From assembly GCA_947069175.1 (NCBI GenBank), contig CAMTDV010000013.1:54256610-54320609 (forward strand): a DNA stretch of 64,000 nucleotides. Direction: 5' to 3'. The notes under the pieces were generated by a model, which worked only from the letters and a program-made list of their open reading frames with translations, was not told where the DNA came from and searched no databases. Shown here piece after piece: positions 34,504-46,357 of this stretch (position 1 is the first letter of the stretch; the number at the start of each line of letters is the position of its first letter). Source of the DNA: Scalesia atractyloides. Taxonomy: Eukaryota > Streptophyta > Magnoliopsida > Asterales > Asteraceae. Position numbers and translations under genes: made by a program.

Positions 34504-36640
34504 TGACAAATGCTGATGGTGACGTATGTTTTATAGCTGCTTCAGGAGGATCGTGAAGGGCAAACAGACAACAATCCAACAATAATAACAGAAGTACAAG
34601 GTCTATGCCTTTAAGTGTGAAGGCCGTAGAAGAACATCTGGCCTTGCTTGCTTCATATGAGAACTACATTCCGGGAAGAATATATGATCCTGCTATTTTG
34701 ACGAAGATTATGATCTGATTGACCCTGATGACCTAGAGGAGATGGATTTACAATGGCAGATGTCCATGACCCTTAGAAGAGTGAAGTGGTTCATGAGTAG
34801 GACGGGAAGAAAGTTCGTTGGAAAGAATGTAGGTTTTGATAAGTCTAAAGTGAGGTGTCACAATTATCAAAATTACGGACACTTTGCTAGAGAATGTCAA
34901 AGACCTAAGACTCAATTTCATTCTAACTTAGCTTTTCAAGATTTTCATGGTCATGGTTAAAGCAACATGAATGCATCTACTAACACTGGATCAAAGGCCT
35001 TGATCTCTGGAAGGTTCTTATGATTGGAGTGTTCATCTAGAAGGTGATGACAATGCCACACAGGCGTTCAGAGCTAAGATAGCCCTAGTTGGCAATGCAG
35101 TAGAAAAGGTTGATGCTGAAGTAGAGCAAGAGACTGTAGCTAAAAAAGTTGATGATGTTCAGACGACTGAAGTCTGATGTAGAATAGCATGCTGCAGATA
35201 AGAAGATGGTTGCAGATTTTGCTTCTTTCATGGCTTATCTAAGCAAATAAACAGGAGAGGTACATTCTAACCCAGGTAGTTATGTTTGCTTAAAATGTCG
35301 TAAACTGCAAAGTGAGGTTGACAGGTTAACAAAACAAAACCAAAGTGTGCTAAATGAGCTCTTGAGCGTAAAAGAATCAATTTTTTCCGTAAAAAGAAAT
35401 GAGTCATTATATTTGAAGAACATTAAGTGTTATGAAGAAGAAATCAACATTTTAACCTGTAAACTAAATGAAAAACTTCAAACTATTGACTTAGCTCATG
35501 ATACGATGAGCGAGAAAACAAAAGAGATTTCTGAAAAATGCAAAGAGTTGTTAGAAGCACAACTGAAAATTTGTGAACTTGAAAAGAAATTGAATCAATT
35601 CAGAGATTCATCTTTTGTTATCAAACACATGATGAATGGCTTGAAGAAAAGTAATCACAAAACGAGTGTGGGATTCAAAGGTTTCAATGAAGTTCCAACA
35701 CCTCTTTGTCATGACTATTCTTGCTTGCCAGATGAGGATGATCTAACAGACTTTGGGTCAACTACACCTAGTAGTTCCACATCAAGATATGTGGGTGTGA
35801 CTGAACATGATGATCTAAGTGCCAAGAAGGACAACAAAAGGGAAGCGGTTTTGAAAACCAAGAATGCACAAACTAAGAATAAAAAGCAAATTTTGTTAAA
35901 AAAATTATTTTGTTAAAGGGAATGATCTGAAAGATGAAACCACTATTATTGAAAGTAAGTCAAACGTACAATTTACTAAAAATAAAAACATTGAAAAATC
36001 CGAAATTGAGCAAACTAAACAAGATCCTTCAAGGGCATCATCATCATCATCACCTGATAGATCTAAACCAGAGACTTCAGCTAAGAAATCTTTGGCTAGA
36101 AGATTGTGCTTTAGATGTCACACCAAGGGACATGTAGCTAGTTGCTACCCCAAAAAAAGAATGAAGGACAAGTGACTGAGAGAAAGAGAGAAAAATCATG
36201 AAAAAAGATTGGTGATGGTGAGTAGAAAGTTTCTAACTCACCAAAGACATCTGCTCCTAAGCAACAAAGTGTTGTGATTGGTGTAGATAAGGCTGAAAGA
36301 GGAACTCACCAAGTTCCTCATTTTAAACGAAATCAACAAAGATTTTAGCCTGTATCTACATTAGGTAGATATGAAAGACCTAGAGGTAGTTCACCAATAA
36401 TAAATAAATTTAATGGTAAATCAAGTAATTTCAGAAGTCAAGGTCAATATCAAACTCGATATCAGAATGTTGCTAGTCGAAATTTTTATAATAATGGCTT
36501 TAGGAATTATCACAATTGAAATTTATGGAATCAAAACCAAAATTTCCAAGGTCACAGAGTCCAAGCAAGTCTAGGAAACCTCAAGACTAGAGACCTAGTG
36601 GAAATAAAAAACCATTTCCATCAACAGGTCTGGGATTCAA
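34504..36640 (+). pseudogene. Copia gag C-terminal two-thirds, element C
   Basis: It starts inside Gag (NADGDVCF) at B's target site. First knuckle CHNYQNYGHFAREC near 34855 has its second Cys changed to Tyr. A coiled coil follows (35347-35640, KTKEISEKCKELLEAQLKIC), then a Ser run and the second knuckle CFRCHTKGHVASC near 36107. The 189-codon stretch 35347-35916 is open; elsewhere stops and frameshifts are frequent. Confidence 0.82.
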
Positions 36641-36654
36641 GACTCTAGTTAGGA

Positions 36655-37062
36655 GTGATGGATATTCGATGGATGTTCCATTGGTTGATGAATCTGGAAG
36701 ACCCAAGACCATTAAGGCTTGGGTCCCCCAATCTAACTAATTTTTGTTGGGTTGTGAAGGAGCTACTAAGGAGGATTATCAACTTGTGGTATGTTGATAG
36801 TGGCTGCTCCAGGCACATGACGGGGGATGCGAGGTTGTTGATTGAGTTTGAAAACATAAATGGAGGTTATGTGAATTTTGTAGGTGCTAAAAGAGGTCAC
36901 ATTACAAGTCGAGGAAAAGTGACCAACAGGAAGATCACACTGGGCATAGTGAACTATGTCAAGCAGCTGAAGTACAATCCGATGAGCGTGTCTCAAGTAT
37001 GCAACAAGAGTCACTCGATGCACTTTACAAAGTCTAAAGCTTTGGTGTTGAAACTGGGTTAA
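36655..37062 (+). pseudogene. Copia aspartic protease, element C
   Basis: A 135-codon open stretch with active site WYVDSGCSRHMTGD at about 36787-36828, then GGYVNFVGAKRGHIT and MSVSQVCNKSHSMHF. Retropepsin cleaves the Gag-Pol precursor. DSGCS is a normal copia variant. This is the protease that element D lacks. Confidence 0.82.
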
Positions 37063-37125
37063 GTGATACCGGATTATTAGATAGTGATGAGAGTGCCAAA
37101 GAGAAATGACACTTAAGTCACGGAC

Positions 37126-37942
37126 ATGGGTGCTAAGGATTGTTCAATTGTGGTGGCATGTTTATTTTCAAAAGCATCTGAGGCTGATTCAATGTTGTGG
37201 CACAGACGCATGGCCCACATCCATTACCGAAAAATAAATTACATAATTAAAAATGGTTTATCGGAAGGAATGATAGGGCAGAGGTTTCACATGGAAGATA
37301 AATGTCTTCCATGTCAAAAGGGAAAACAACATATGAAACCTCACAAGTCCAAAACAGTAAATCTATAGATGCCCCTTATGAATTACTTCACATGGATCTA
37401 TTTGATCCAGTGAAACTAAGGAGCATAGGTGGAAAGTACTATTGTTTAGTTGTCACAGATGATTACGCACGGTATTCATGGGTTTTCTTTATAGGTACAA
37501 AAGATGAGACAATAGAGATGCTGATAGATATTTTTACAAAATTGGAAAATGTCCATGATGCACGGATCAAGAGGATAAGGAGTGATAATGGCACAGAGTT
37601 CAAGAATCAGATTATGGATCTCTATTGTCTTTGCAAGGGAATTAAACACCAACATTTTGTTCCTTATACACCTCAACAGAATGGAGTCGCTAAGAGGAAA
37701 ACAGGACGTTGATTGAAGCCGCTAGGATTATGGTTTCTAATTTAAAGCTTCCATTTCTTTTCTGGGGAGAAGCTGTGAACACAGCTTGTTATGTCCTAAA
37801 CAAAGTTTTAACGATTAAACGGTTTAACAAAACATGTCATAAACTTATGTTTAACAAGAAACCAAACTTGAAAGGCTTTGAACCATTTGGATTACCCTCC
37901 ACCATTGTGCGAAATAAATATAAGAAAAATTCGGTGAGGTAG
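37126..37942 (+). pseudogene. Copia integrase, element C, catalytic Glu changed to Lys
   Basis: Pre-integrase MLWHRRMAHIHYRKINY and LPCQKGKQ, then LVVTDDYARYSW (first Asp), SDNGTEFKNQ (second Asp) and TPQQNGVAKRK. The catalytic Glu codon is AAG (Lys) at 37692-37694, and a 1 bp loss follows within a few codons, shifting the frame into 37709-37942 (IEAARIM.., FGLPSTIVRNKYKK). Confidence 0.82.
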
Positions 37943-38345
37943 CTGACGAGGGATACTTTCTAGTTTATATGCATGGAACACCGAATAAAAGGGTTTTTAA
38001 TTTAAAAACAGGTAAAATTGAGGTGTGTTTAACATGGAAATCACTAGTTATTCACCTCAACAATCAACGAGTGATCCTTCTATATTATATGATTATGATA
38101 GCGTTTTTAAATCATTTAATATTCCTGAGTTTTCCAATGTAGATGAGTCTCAAGTGATTCACTGTGATCGGTGAAGATGAAGAGGGTGACTTCATGCCAA
38201 GATCGAGTATATCAATGACAGATGCTCGAGAAACTTCCTCCAGTGCAGCTCTATAGGATTCAAGTGATAGTGAGTCTGAACCTATTCAAGGGGATTTACT
38301 AATCCGTTTGCTAATGAGAAAATTCACGAGGAGGTTGGATCTAAT
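37943..38345 (+). pseudogene. Integrase-RT linker, element C
   Basis: Decayed Ser/Asp-rich linker with the phrase DYDSVFKSFNIPEF, matching element D. There is no domain, and stops are present. Confidence 0.65.
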
Positions 38346-39300
38346 TTGGGAGATAATTTAGTTGTTGAAACCATTACTACCATACGCACAAACAGAGATC
38401 ATCCAGTCGAGAACATCAAAGGTGATGTTGCTGTAGGTGTTCAGACAAGAAGAGGTGTGATCAAAGGTTCATGTTTATTTACTTTGATTCAGATGAATGC
38501 GATGATAAATGAGTGTTTGTACAACTGTTTTATTGCCCAAGAGGAGCCGACAAATATTCATATGGCTCTTAAAGATAATTCATGGGTTGAAGCGATCCAG
38601 GAGGAGTTAGGTCAATTCAAGAAATTGAAAGTTTGGGAGCTAGTCGACTTGCCGGAAGGAGAAAAGGAAATAGGCACCAAGTGGGTGTTTAAGTGCAAGA
38701 AACACGACCGGGGGATCGTGACAAGGAATAAGACTCGGTTAGTGGTGAAAGGGTTCAATCAGCAAGAGGGGATTGATTACAATGAAGTGTTTGCACCAGT
38801 AGCAAGGTTGGAAGCAATTCGTTTGTTCCTAGCTTTTGTTTCATTCAAGGGCTTCAAAGTTTACCAACTTGACATGAAGAGTGTGTTTCTTTACCGGAAA
38901 GTCTAAGAAGTGGTCTATGTCTCACAACCAGATGGGTTTACTGATCCAGATTATCCATATCGAGTCTATCAAATTGATAAGGCATTGTATTGATTGCATC
39001 AGGCACCTAGGGCGTGGTGTAAGACACTGTCAGCACATTTGTTAAAGAATGGTTTTGATAGAGGTTAGATTGACAGTACACTTTTCATTAAGAGATAGAA
39101 GGAAGAGTTTCTGCCGGTAGAGGTATACGTAGATGGTATTATTTTTGGCTCATCTGATGAGAACATGTGTCATGAATTCGAGGAGGTAATGCAGAGCAAA
39201 TTCAAAATGAGCGTGATGGGTAAACTGTCTTACTTTCTAGGTTTGCAAGTTGAACAAAAGAAGGATGGTATGTTTATACATCAGACAAAGTATGTGTATG
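38346..39300 (+). pseudogene. Copia reverse transcriptase, element C, YVDD changed to YVDG
   Basis: A 186-codon open stretch (38346-38906) covers [52 protein letters not shown] and [15 protein letters not shown] follows, then more RT in broken frames. The catalytic box is YVDG at 39126-39137 and its second Asp is lost. KLSYFLGLQVEQKKDGMFIH follows. Confidence 0.83.
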
Positions 39301-40043
39301 ACATTTTGTCTCGTTTAAACACCCCTATCTGCGAGAATCACAATCTTGGTCCAAATCATGAGAGTGTAGATGATGTTGATCCAACCCAGTACATGGCAAT
39401 GATTGGTTCTTTAATGTACTTAACTGCTTGAAGACTAGACATCATGTTCGCAGTGTGTCTTTGTGCAAGATATCAAGCGAATCCGAAAGGGTCACATATG
39501 AAAGCGGTGAAGTGGATTCTTCATTAGTTGAAGGGGAAACCTAAACTTGGGTTATGGTATCCAGCTACTAGTGATTTGAAGTTTGTTGCTTTCACTGATT
39601 TAGACTTTGGAAGTTGCAAATCAACAAGGAACTCTACCACAGGTGGTTGTCACTTCTTAGGAGGGAGGATCTTGTCATGGCAATGCAAGAAGCAGTCTTG
39701 CGTGTCTACCTCTACGTGTGAAGCTGAATATCTTGTTGTGGGTAGCTGTTGTTCTCAGGTTCTCTGGATACAACAGCAGATGCGCTATGATGGTTTGAAT
39801 TTCACTCGTACTCCTATTATGATAGATAATAATGCCACTATTTCAATCACAAACGATCCTGTAAAAGACAGTCGCACAAAACATATTGACATTCGTCATC
39901 ATTTTATACGGGATTGTGCTAAAAAGAAATTGATTGAACTGCATAGAGTCAACACACTAGATAATCTAGCAGGTCTTTACACAAAAGCGTTTGACAGGGC
40001 TCGTTTTAAACATTTAGTCAAACTCAACGGGATGGAATCCTGA
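39301..40043 (+). pseudogene. Copia RNase H region, element C
   Basis: Two open stretches (to 39431 and 39528-40043) hold MAMIGSLMYLTA, FTDLDFGSCKSTRNSTTGG, CEAEYLVVGSCCSQVLWIQQQM and the C-terminal DIRHHFIRDCAKKKLIELH. A TGA near 39428 and a TAG near 39526 interrupt it. 171 codons are open at the end. Confidence 0.84.
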
Positions 40044-40838
40044 GTAACCAGTTTTCCATAAGAATTTTATAAATAATTTACTGTTTTTCAAAAATCAAAA
40101 TAAAAAAATAGAAAATAAAAAATGAGTTTTCACTGTGTGGAAAATAAGAAATGATAGTATATCAGTAGGTTAGACTTTCATACTAAAATTACTATTAAAT
40201 TGCTTAAGTGTGATAGCAGCTTCTTCATATGATGTACCAGTAGGCAAAAAGCATGAAATAATCAACTTACCTTGGTGATATAAACATAACGAACTGTGTA
40301 TGAGTAGGTAACATATTAGTGGTACCTTAAATCTTGCATTGATAGATTCCCAAAATCTGAGGTTTTAGGTCTTTATATCGTTATTTCATCCGGGGATATC
40401 AGGGTTGTCCTTTTACTGTATCCAGATATATGCTGACTTAGGCACAACCAGGATATCTTAAAAGAGCTAAAATGCCAAATCCCAGAAATTGAAGAAGCTC
40501 TCCTATAGAATCATTCAAATGTGCAAAATGCTTAAATCGTACCAAAATTTTGTATTTGCCCTAACCCTCATTGGATATTGATCTCTTTACTGTATAGAAG
40601 TACTGACCTGATCACCAATTATCTAACATTGTAAATCAAATAAGATGAATTTCGGTATACTCACCTACTACAAGGAATCTTTGTGCATACCTTGATAGTG
40701 GGGGTATGTCCTGAAGTGGGACACACTAGTATATCAGTATAAAATTACCTTAACATATCACTAGATAATGGTAATTGAAATGTTCATGTATTTTGTTTAC
40801 GTGGATAAACAATACTGGTAATCATCTTGAACTGTTTT
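40044..40838 (+). other. 3' spacer of element C, cut by family 1 LTR
   Basis: Non-coding, homologous to 24440-25250 of element D. It ends at CTGTTTT, where the family 1 LTR begins. Confidence 0.7.
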
Positions 40839-41571
40839 TGTAGGTCCACTTGGAGGATCAAGATAACCTACTTCCCTGTTTTTGTAACACACATACGAGT
40901 GCGGGATCCATGTAAGTATGCAAACCAAAGCAAAGTAAGAAACACAAGATAACCAAAGATTCACTATCTTGATTAATAGAAGAGAACTGGCACAAACACA
41001 TACAAGCAATGTCCATACAGACTCGGGATATACTCTTTGTGCTCTCTCTCTTATGCTCTCAGTGTCTTACTGCTTGTCCACATCTAACTGAGAAGTGCAT
41101 GTATGTTTATTTAGTACTTACACCTAGCAATAGTACGAAGAAACTTACGGGTCGTACGAAACACTATAAGTCATGAAGAAAATTCTGCTATGTATACTCG
41201 TACGAACATCCCATGGCTCGTACGATCAAAACTGGCTCGTGCGAACAAGCAAAGAGCTTGTTGAAAGGGGGCGCTAGTACGGATGGAGGGTCACTCGTAC
41301 GAATGACAAGTGGCTCGTACTCAGTACCTTTCACTCGCATGTAGAAGTGTTCTTCGTAGAACGTGCAAACAGACATGTCGTACACAAGACTGAACAGTAT
41401 GCACACATGCAACTGTTTTAGAACACAGACAAACTAAAAGTCATACTAAAATAAGATAGGAGGATATCTTGATTTGGTCGACACGACCAAACTATACAGA
41501 CACAATAAATAAAGACCGTACAATTATATACGTAACTAAGAACAAGCGACATACACTAAAGTTTATCAACA
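40839..41571 (-). mobile_element. Complete family 1 LTR (3' LTR of E)
   Basis: 733 bp; minus strand TGTTGATAAACTTTAG to GTGGACCTACA. About eight CGTACGA-type palindromes lie at 41115-41340, upstream of the TATA region on the minus strand, which is degenerate here. It interrupts element C, so its insertion is younger than C. Confidence 0.88.
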
Positions 41572-41585
41572 AACTCCCCTTGGCT
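41572..41585 (-). promoter_or_regulatory. Polypurine tract of E
   Basis: The minus strand reads CCAAGGGGAGTT directly before the LTR start. It matches the PPTs of B and D with one G fewer. Confidence 0.85.
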
Positions 41586-41639
41586 GTTGCTTGGTTTTCA
41601 GTCTTTATTTCTAATGGTCTGCTCTTTCCATGTTTTCTA

Positions 41640-42470
41640 AACATTTTCCATCCAACGTTGATTCAGAATCCAGGTCTTCAACATTCTCCAGAAACATCAA
41701 ACCTTTCCTGTTTCCTCTTGAGTACCATTGGAGGCAACTGGATCAATCACAATCTGTTGTGCATTGGATGCTACCATTGGAGTTGAAGCAGAAACTTTTA
41801 GTTGCGAGGATGAGGCTGAAGCATCAGGATTACCAAGGTCTTTAATATACTGTTCACATTTACGTTTGATCTCTAGTGCTTTGCATCTTTCATTCCATAG
41901 AATGTTCACCCGATTTCTGGTCATTTTAAACATATCTTTAAAGCCTTCAACCAGTGTAGAAGTTCGAGAATGATACATTCTCTCAAGTCGTTATGTTTAG
42001 CAGTTAACGTTTTGATATATCGTTGTACAGCCGCACTACGTTCTTCAGCCTATTCAACTCAAACCCACAAGAGTTATCAACTGCTCTCATCTTTTGTAGC
42101 TGACTTGTTCTTTCAGCATCAACAGCCTTCAACCGCTCATTCTCTTTTCTTAACTGCGCAATCTCATAATCTTCTTTTCTAACTGTCTCTTTCAAAGAAT
42201 TTATCTACAATTTTTGTTTGCCAACTGTGTTCCGATTTGAAGACATAAACTTCGAGTGCTTGTTAATTTGGATTGTCGCAGCTTGCAACTGAGTGAACAG
42301 AAAATCAACTTTCTTATCCTGTTCCATTTCAGAAAATAAACGACTGCTTCGTTTTTCATTTTGTTAATGAGCTGTGGACTGGGATTGTTGAACTGAAGAA
42401 GTAGTAGGTTGTGATTGAACTGGAGTAGCTCCAGCCAAAAATGAGTTTACCCGTTATAAGAAAAGTGCTC
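41640..42470 (-). pseudogene. Coiled-coil extra ORF remnant after pol, family 1
   Basis: Minus-strand frames hold a Gln/Ser-rich part (near 42400), then KEDYEIAQLRKENERLKAVDA (42180-42110), a long heptad coiled coil, and a C-terminal stretch VNILWNERCKALEIKRKCEQY (near 41895). Two or three stops or frame changes interrupt it. It occupies the same place, between RNase H and PPT, as the extra ORF of element B, but shares no clear text with it beyond coiled-coil character. Function unknown. Confidence 0.6.
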
Positions 42471-42599
42471 ATTAAACAGATTTTGTTATTTGAAATGAGT
42501 TTATCCATTGTAAGAAAGTACTTTATGAAGTTATGATAGCAAGACAAATGATTTTTAGGGCATATCTTGGTAGAAAACATTTTGAACTTCAACTTTAGC

Positions 42600-43841
42600 T
42601 GAATAAAAAATTACTTAATTTAACAACAGAATAGAACTAAAATAAAATAAAATAAAATAAAATAACTACTAGCAGAACACAATGTTCATTATCTAGCAAT
42701 CTTTCTCAGAGTTTCATGGTAAGAGAATCATACCAACTTTTAATCTTTCCAAAAACGAGTTTTTGTTTAAAACATCAAATTAAATAAATATGTATTCTAC
42801 TATGATTATCGCTATTGTTGTCCACGTAAGCTCAGCTTATTAGATGTAATCATGATTAGGAGATATGATTAATGTATGAATTATACTTACTAGTCGGTGA
42901 TCAACCACTTCACGACACATTCCCGTATCAAGATAAGCACAAGAGAAAATCTTACCGGCGAGTATACTACTTATCATCTATTTTGACGTATATGATGTGA
43001 GATACTCACTTATTTTGACTGAAAACAAGCCCTATGTGATTAAATCACTTATTTATAAGGAACTTGATTTTCAGATGCATGCAGGGCATAAGAATAAGTC
43101 CATGAACAGGTTAGTACCATCGTACCAACAAAGAGACGAACTTAGCTCCCGCATAAAGCTGTGATGCATTATCACTTATTTTTGGGTGAATGTGATATTT
43201 TTATCACCAATTGATGGTCGTATGCAGTATATACACGTATGTATGGTATTATGGAAGTTCTAGACTTGCGTCACCTTATTTTTTGGTAAAAGATTCAACC
43301 ATGATACCCAGATGATAATCAAGTATAAAGACCGCATATCTCAGAACCACGACATACTATCAAACGAAATTCGGTACCAAGACCATATGTCAATGAATGG
43401 TTCCCACCTGGCTTTCAGTCCGTTATGGTTATATCAATCTGCACATTTTAATCTGATTGTGAGCCTAACGATACATCACTAGTAAAGCTACATATCAATT
43501 CTCGTTTTATGCTTTTAACCATTTTTGACAGATCACCAGTGTATCATCATTCTCTTATCTTTCCAAGAAACTCATTTTTTATTGTTGAAGGTTTTCGTAT
43601 TTTTCTTGAAATTTTCACCCCCTAAAATATGAAACTAAGAGAAAATGGAAAATATTTTTGCCGTTTTAGATTTTAAGAAAATATTTACGAAAATGATTAG
43701 CTAAGGATGATTTACATGGGTTTCACCTTGATGCTACTGACCAAAACAAGATAATCAAAACATGATTTATCAAAAGCTTTTGTAAATAGGTCGTCACGTT
43801 GGTGATCACTGTGGATTTTAATAACATTGATAAGTTTCTTT
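42600..43841 (-). other. Non-coding spacer of E
   Basis: AT-rich spacer between RNase H and the coiled-coil ORF (minus strand). It includes an AAAAT pentamer microsatellite at about 42638-42665. No credible ORF or further structure is seen. Confidence 0.6.
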
Positions 43842-44461
43842 TCATAACAATCTCGTATGAAAAATACTTAATCTCATGTGTTTGGTTTTTGAGTGCTGTA
43901 GAGGATTACTAGTGATCTGTAAATCAGCTTTATTATCAATATAAATAGGAGTAGTTAGAAATTCAAAACTGTATTCGCGCATTTGTTGTTGGATCCATAG
44001 AACCTGAGAGCAGCAACTAGAAGATGAAATATACTCAGCCTCACAGGTTGATGTAGCTACACAAGTCTGCTTTTTGCACTGCCACATGATTAGGCGATTT
44101 CCCAAGAACTGACATCCTACTGATGTTGATTTTGCATCGATCTTGCAGCCACCATGATCAGAGTCATGAATGCTGTCAAATCAAACTTATCATCCTTAGG
44201 GTACCAAAGACTTGTGTTCGGGCGACCCTACATATAACGAAAGATTCTTTTCACAGCCATCAAATGAGAAACATTTGGACTTGACTGGTAGCGAGCTAGA
44301 AGACATGTTGGGTACATTATATCAAGTCTCGAAGCAGTAAGAAACATAAGAGATCCGATCATAGCATGATAAAGAGACAGTTCAACATGTTCACCCATTC
44401 CATCAGGAGTAATCCCATGATTTCGAGCTGATGGAGTTCCCAAGGGTTTTGAGTCTTCCAT
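43842..44461 (-). pseudogene. Copia RNase H region, mosaic E
   Basis: The minus strand shows HAMIGSLMFLTASRLDIMYPTC, HLMAVKRIFRYM, then GNRLIMWQCKKQTCVATSTC and CEAEYISSSSCCSQVLWIQQQM. It is split into two ORFs by a frameshift near 44170, and the C-terminal end is truncated by a stop near 43842. Confidence 0.84.
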
Positions 44462-45246
44462 TTGAAATGGTTGAGAATATCCCCGACGTACTTGGTTTGA
44501 TGAATGAAAATCCCTTCCTTAGATTGATGAACCTGCAAACCTAAAAAGAAAGTCATTTCTCCCATGGCGCTGATCTCGAACATCCCTTGCATCACCTACT
44601 CAAATTCTTTGCACATTCTCTCGTTTGTAGACCCAAAAATAATATCATCAACATATACTTGTACCAACAATAAGTCCTCATTCCTTTCCTTGATGAAGAG
44701 AATACAGTCGATCAATCCTCGTCGAAAACCATTCTTAAGAAGATAGGAAGAAAAAGTTTAATACAAAGCCCGAGGAGCTTGATGAAGACCATATAACGCC
44801 TTATTGAGAACCCAAACTTTGTGAGGATGGACTGGATCTTCAAAACCAGGCGGTTGCTCAAAATATACGTCTTCTTCAACCACACCATGAAGAAATGCAC
44901 TCTTCACATCCATTTGATAAACTGTAAAGTTCTTGTAGGACGCATAAGCCAAGAAAATGCTTATGGCCTCATGACGTGCTACCGGTGTATAAACCTCATT
45001 ATAATCAATGCCTTCTACCTGATTAAAGCTCTGGACAACCAATCTTGCTTTGTTTCTCACAACAATTCCACGGTCATCCTTCTTACACTTGTAAACCCAT
45101 CTAGTACCAATCTTCATGTAGTTGTCAGGCCCAACTTCTAAAACTGCTAAAGTTCTTCTTGCATTGCTTCCACCCATGAGTCTTCTTTCATTGCCTCCTT
45201 CCAAGATTTTGGTTCTACTTGGTAAACATAGTAGGCAAAAGACCAA
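44462..45246 (-). pseudogene. Copia reverse transcriptase, mosaic E, YVDD intact
   Basis: A 162-codon stretch (45246-44758) holds [39 protein letters not shown] and YQMDVKSAFLHG. After a frameshift near 44760, LLVQVYVDDIIFGSTN has its catalytic YVDD at 44655-44644. Then comes AMGEMTFFLGLQVHQSKEG. It is the best-preserved family 1 RT here and still carries frameshifts near 44760 and 44470. Confidence 0.85.
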
Positions 45247-46055
45247 TCATTCTGTTCCCTTGATTCTCTAATAGCCAAATACAAAATAGATTTTGGTTAT
45301 TCCTTAGCTGATTACATGTCTGCACTCCACTCTGGACATTCAGGAACATCGGGAACTCGAGAATTATTACCCAAATTGTTAATATTCAAATCAACAGCTT
45401 AGTCGATTGCTGGATTTGACGAAGATGTAGAGGCATGTCCTTCAATCGTTCCTTAACTTTGTACATTTGACGTGACATCAGAAATTCCAGGAACCGGAGT
45501 AGAAGTAGCTTCATTTACATCATGGAACTCATCATCTACTGACGAAACATTATAATCAGCAGCATCTTCGAATTCCTCATTGAACAAGATTGTTAACCGA
45601 AGTAGACACTTGAGGGTTAACAATAATTGGTCGTACTAATGACTAGTCAACTACAGTAACACTTTCCAGTAGCGTTTGAGCAGCTACAGATGCATCATTA
45701 AAAGTTGGCAGATTAAAGGAGTGAAACAGTCCATCGTAGTCAAACATCCAAGGAGCACCCGAAGCTCTTACTGATTTAGTGTATCTTTGAACCTTGACGT
45801 CTCCCCATTCTTCAATCTTTTTCCTTGACAAATTCCACACTATGAAATTAGGAGTAGCATATTAAATAAAGAAACCTTAAATAGCCTTTGTTCCAAACTT
45901 ACCATGTGGATCAATCACAGTGCATGGAGCTCCAAAAGGTTCTAAGAAAGACACATCCGGTTTCCTAATAACTCGAAACATGTTTTGCCATGCCTCTTCA
46001 CCGTAAGAACTCTATTCATCGTGTAACATGCACTAGCCACAGGCTCCCCCCAAGA
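45247..46055 (-). pseudogene. Integrase C-terminus and linker, left half of E
   Basis: The minus strand from 46055 begins inside integrase at the FWGE region and continues through the MNRVLTVKR region, FGAPCTVIDPHGKF and the linker MFDYDGLFHSFNLPTFNDAS (near 45750). It duplicates 49041-49560. The join to family 2 LTR sequence at 46055/46056 is abrupt. Confidence 0.75.
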
Positions 46056-46287
46056 GAATTTCTGACTCTGACACAACACTCATCTATTTATAGGTCGACA
46101 TGACTTGCATAGGAGAGTGTGTAACAAAGTGTGACTTGTGCGAGTGGTTGCCTCGTATAAGTGACAAAGTGTCACTCGCATGAGTCATTTCATACGAGTC
46201 AGTTTCTAACAAATAAATTGATGTTCTAAGCCCTATATACATAAGCAACATATCCTAGACGTAGGCAATAGACATTATGCACCAACA
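46056..46287 (-). mobile_element. Truncated family 2 LTR inside E
   Basis: The minus strand starts TGTTGGTGCATAATG at 46287, as in element B's LTRs. It has palindromes at 46130-46215 and a TATAAATA box near 46100, and is cut at about 46056. PPT (minus CCAAGGGGGAGTT, 46300-46288) precedes it. Confidence 0.85.
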
Positions 46288-46357
46288 AACTCCCCCTTGG
46301 ATGTTGCCGTAGTCTTGGATAGTCTTCAAAAAATTCTTCAAAACTATCTAACACTTA

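Larger units (their letters stand above)
34504..40838 (+). mobile_element. Ty1/copia element C (family 3-like), host of element B
   Basis: Gag resumes right after the TGACA duplication and is followed by protease, integrase, RT, RNase H and part of the 3' spacer. The internal sequence is closely similar to element D. It is cut at 40838 by the family 1 LTR of mosaic E, so its 3' LTR is not seen. Its 5' part before the B insertion is reduced to 32 bp (10362-10393). Confidence 0.88.
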
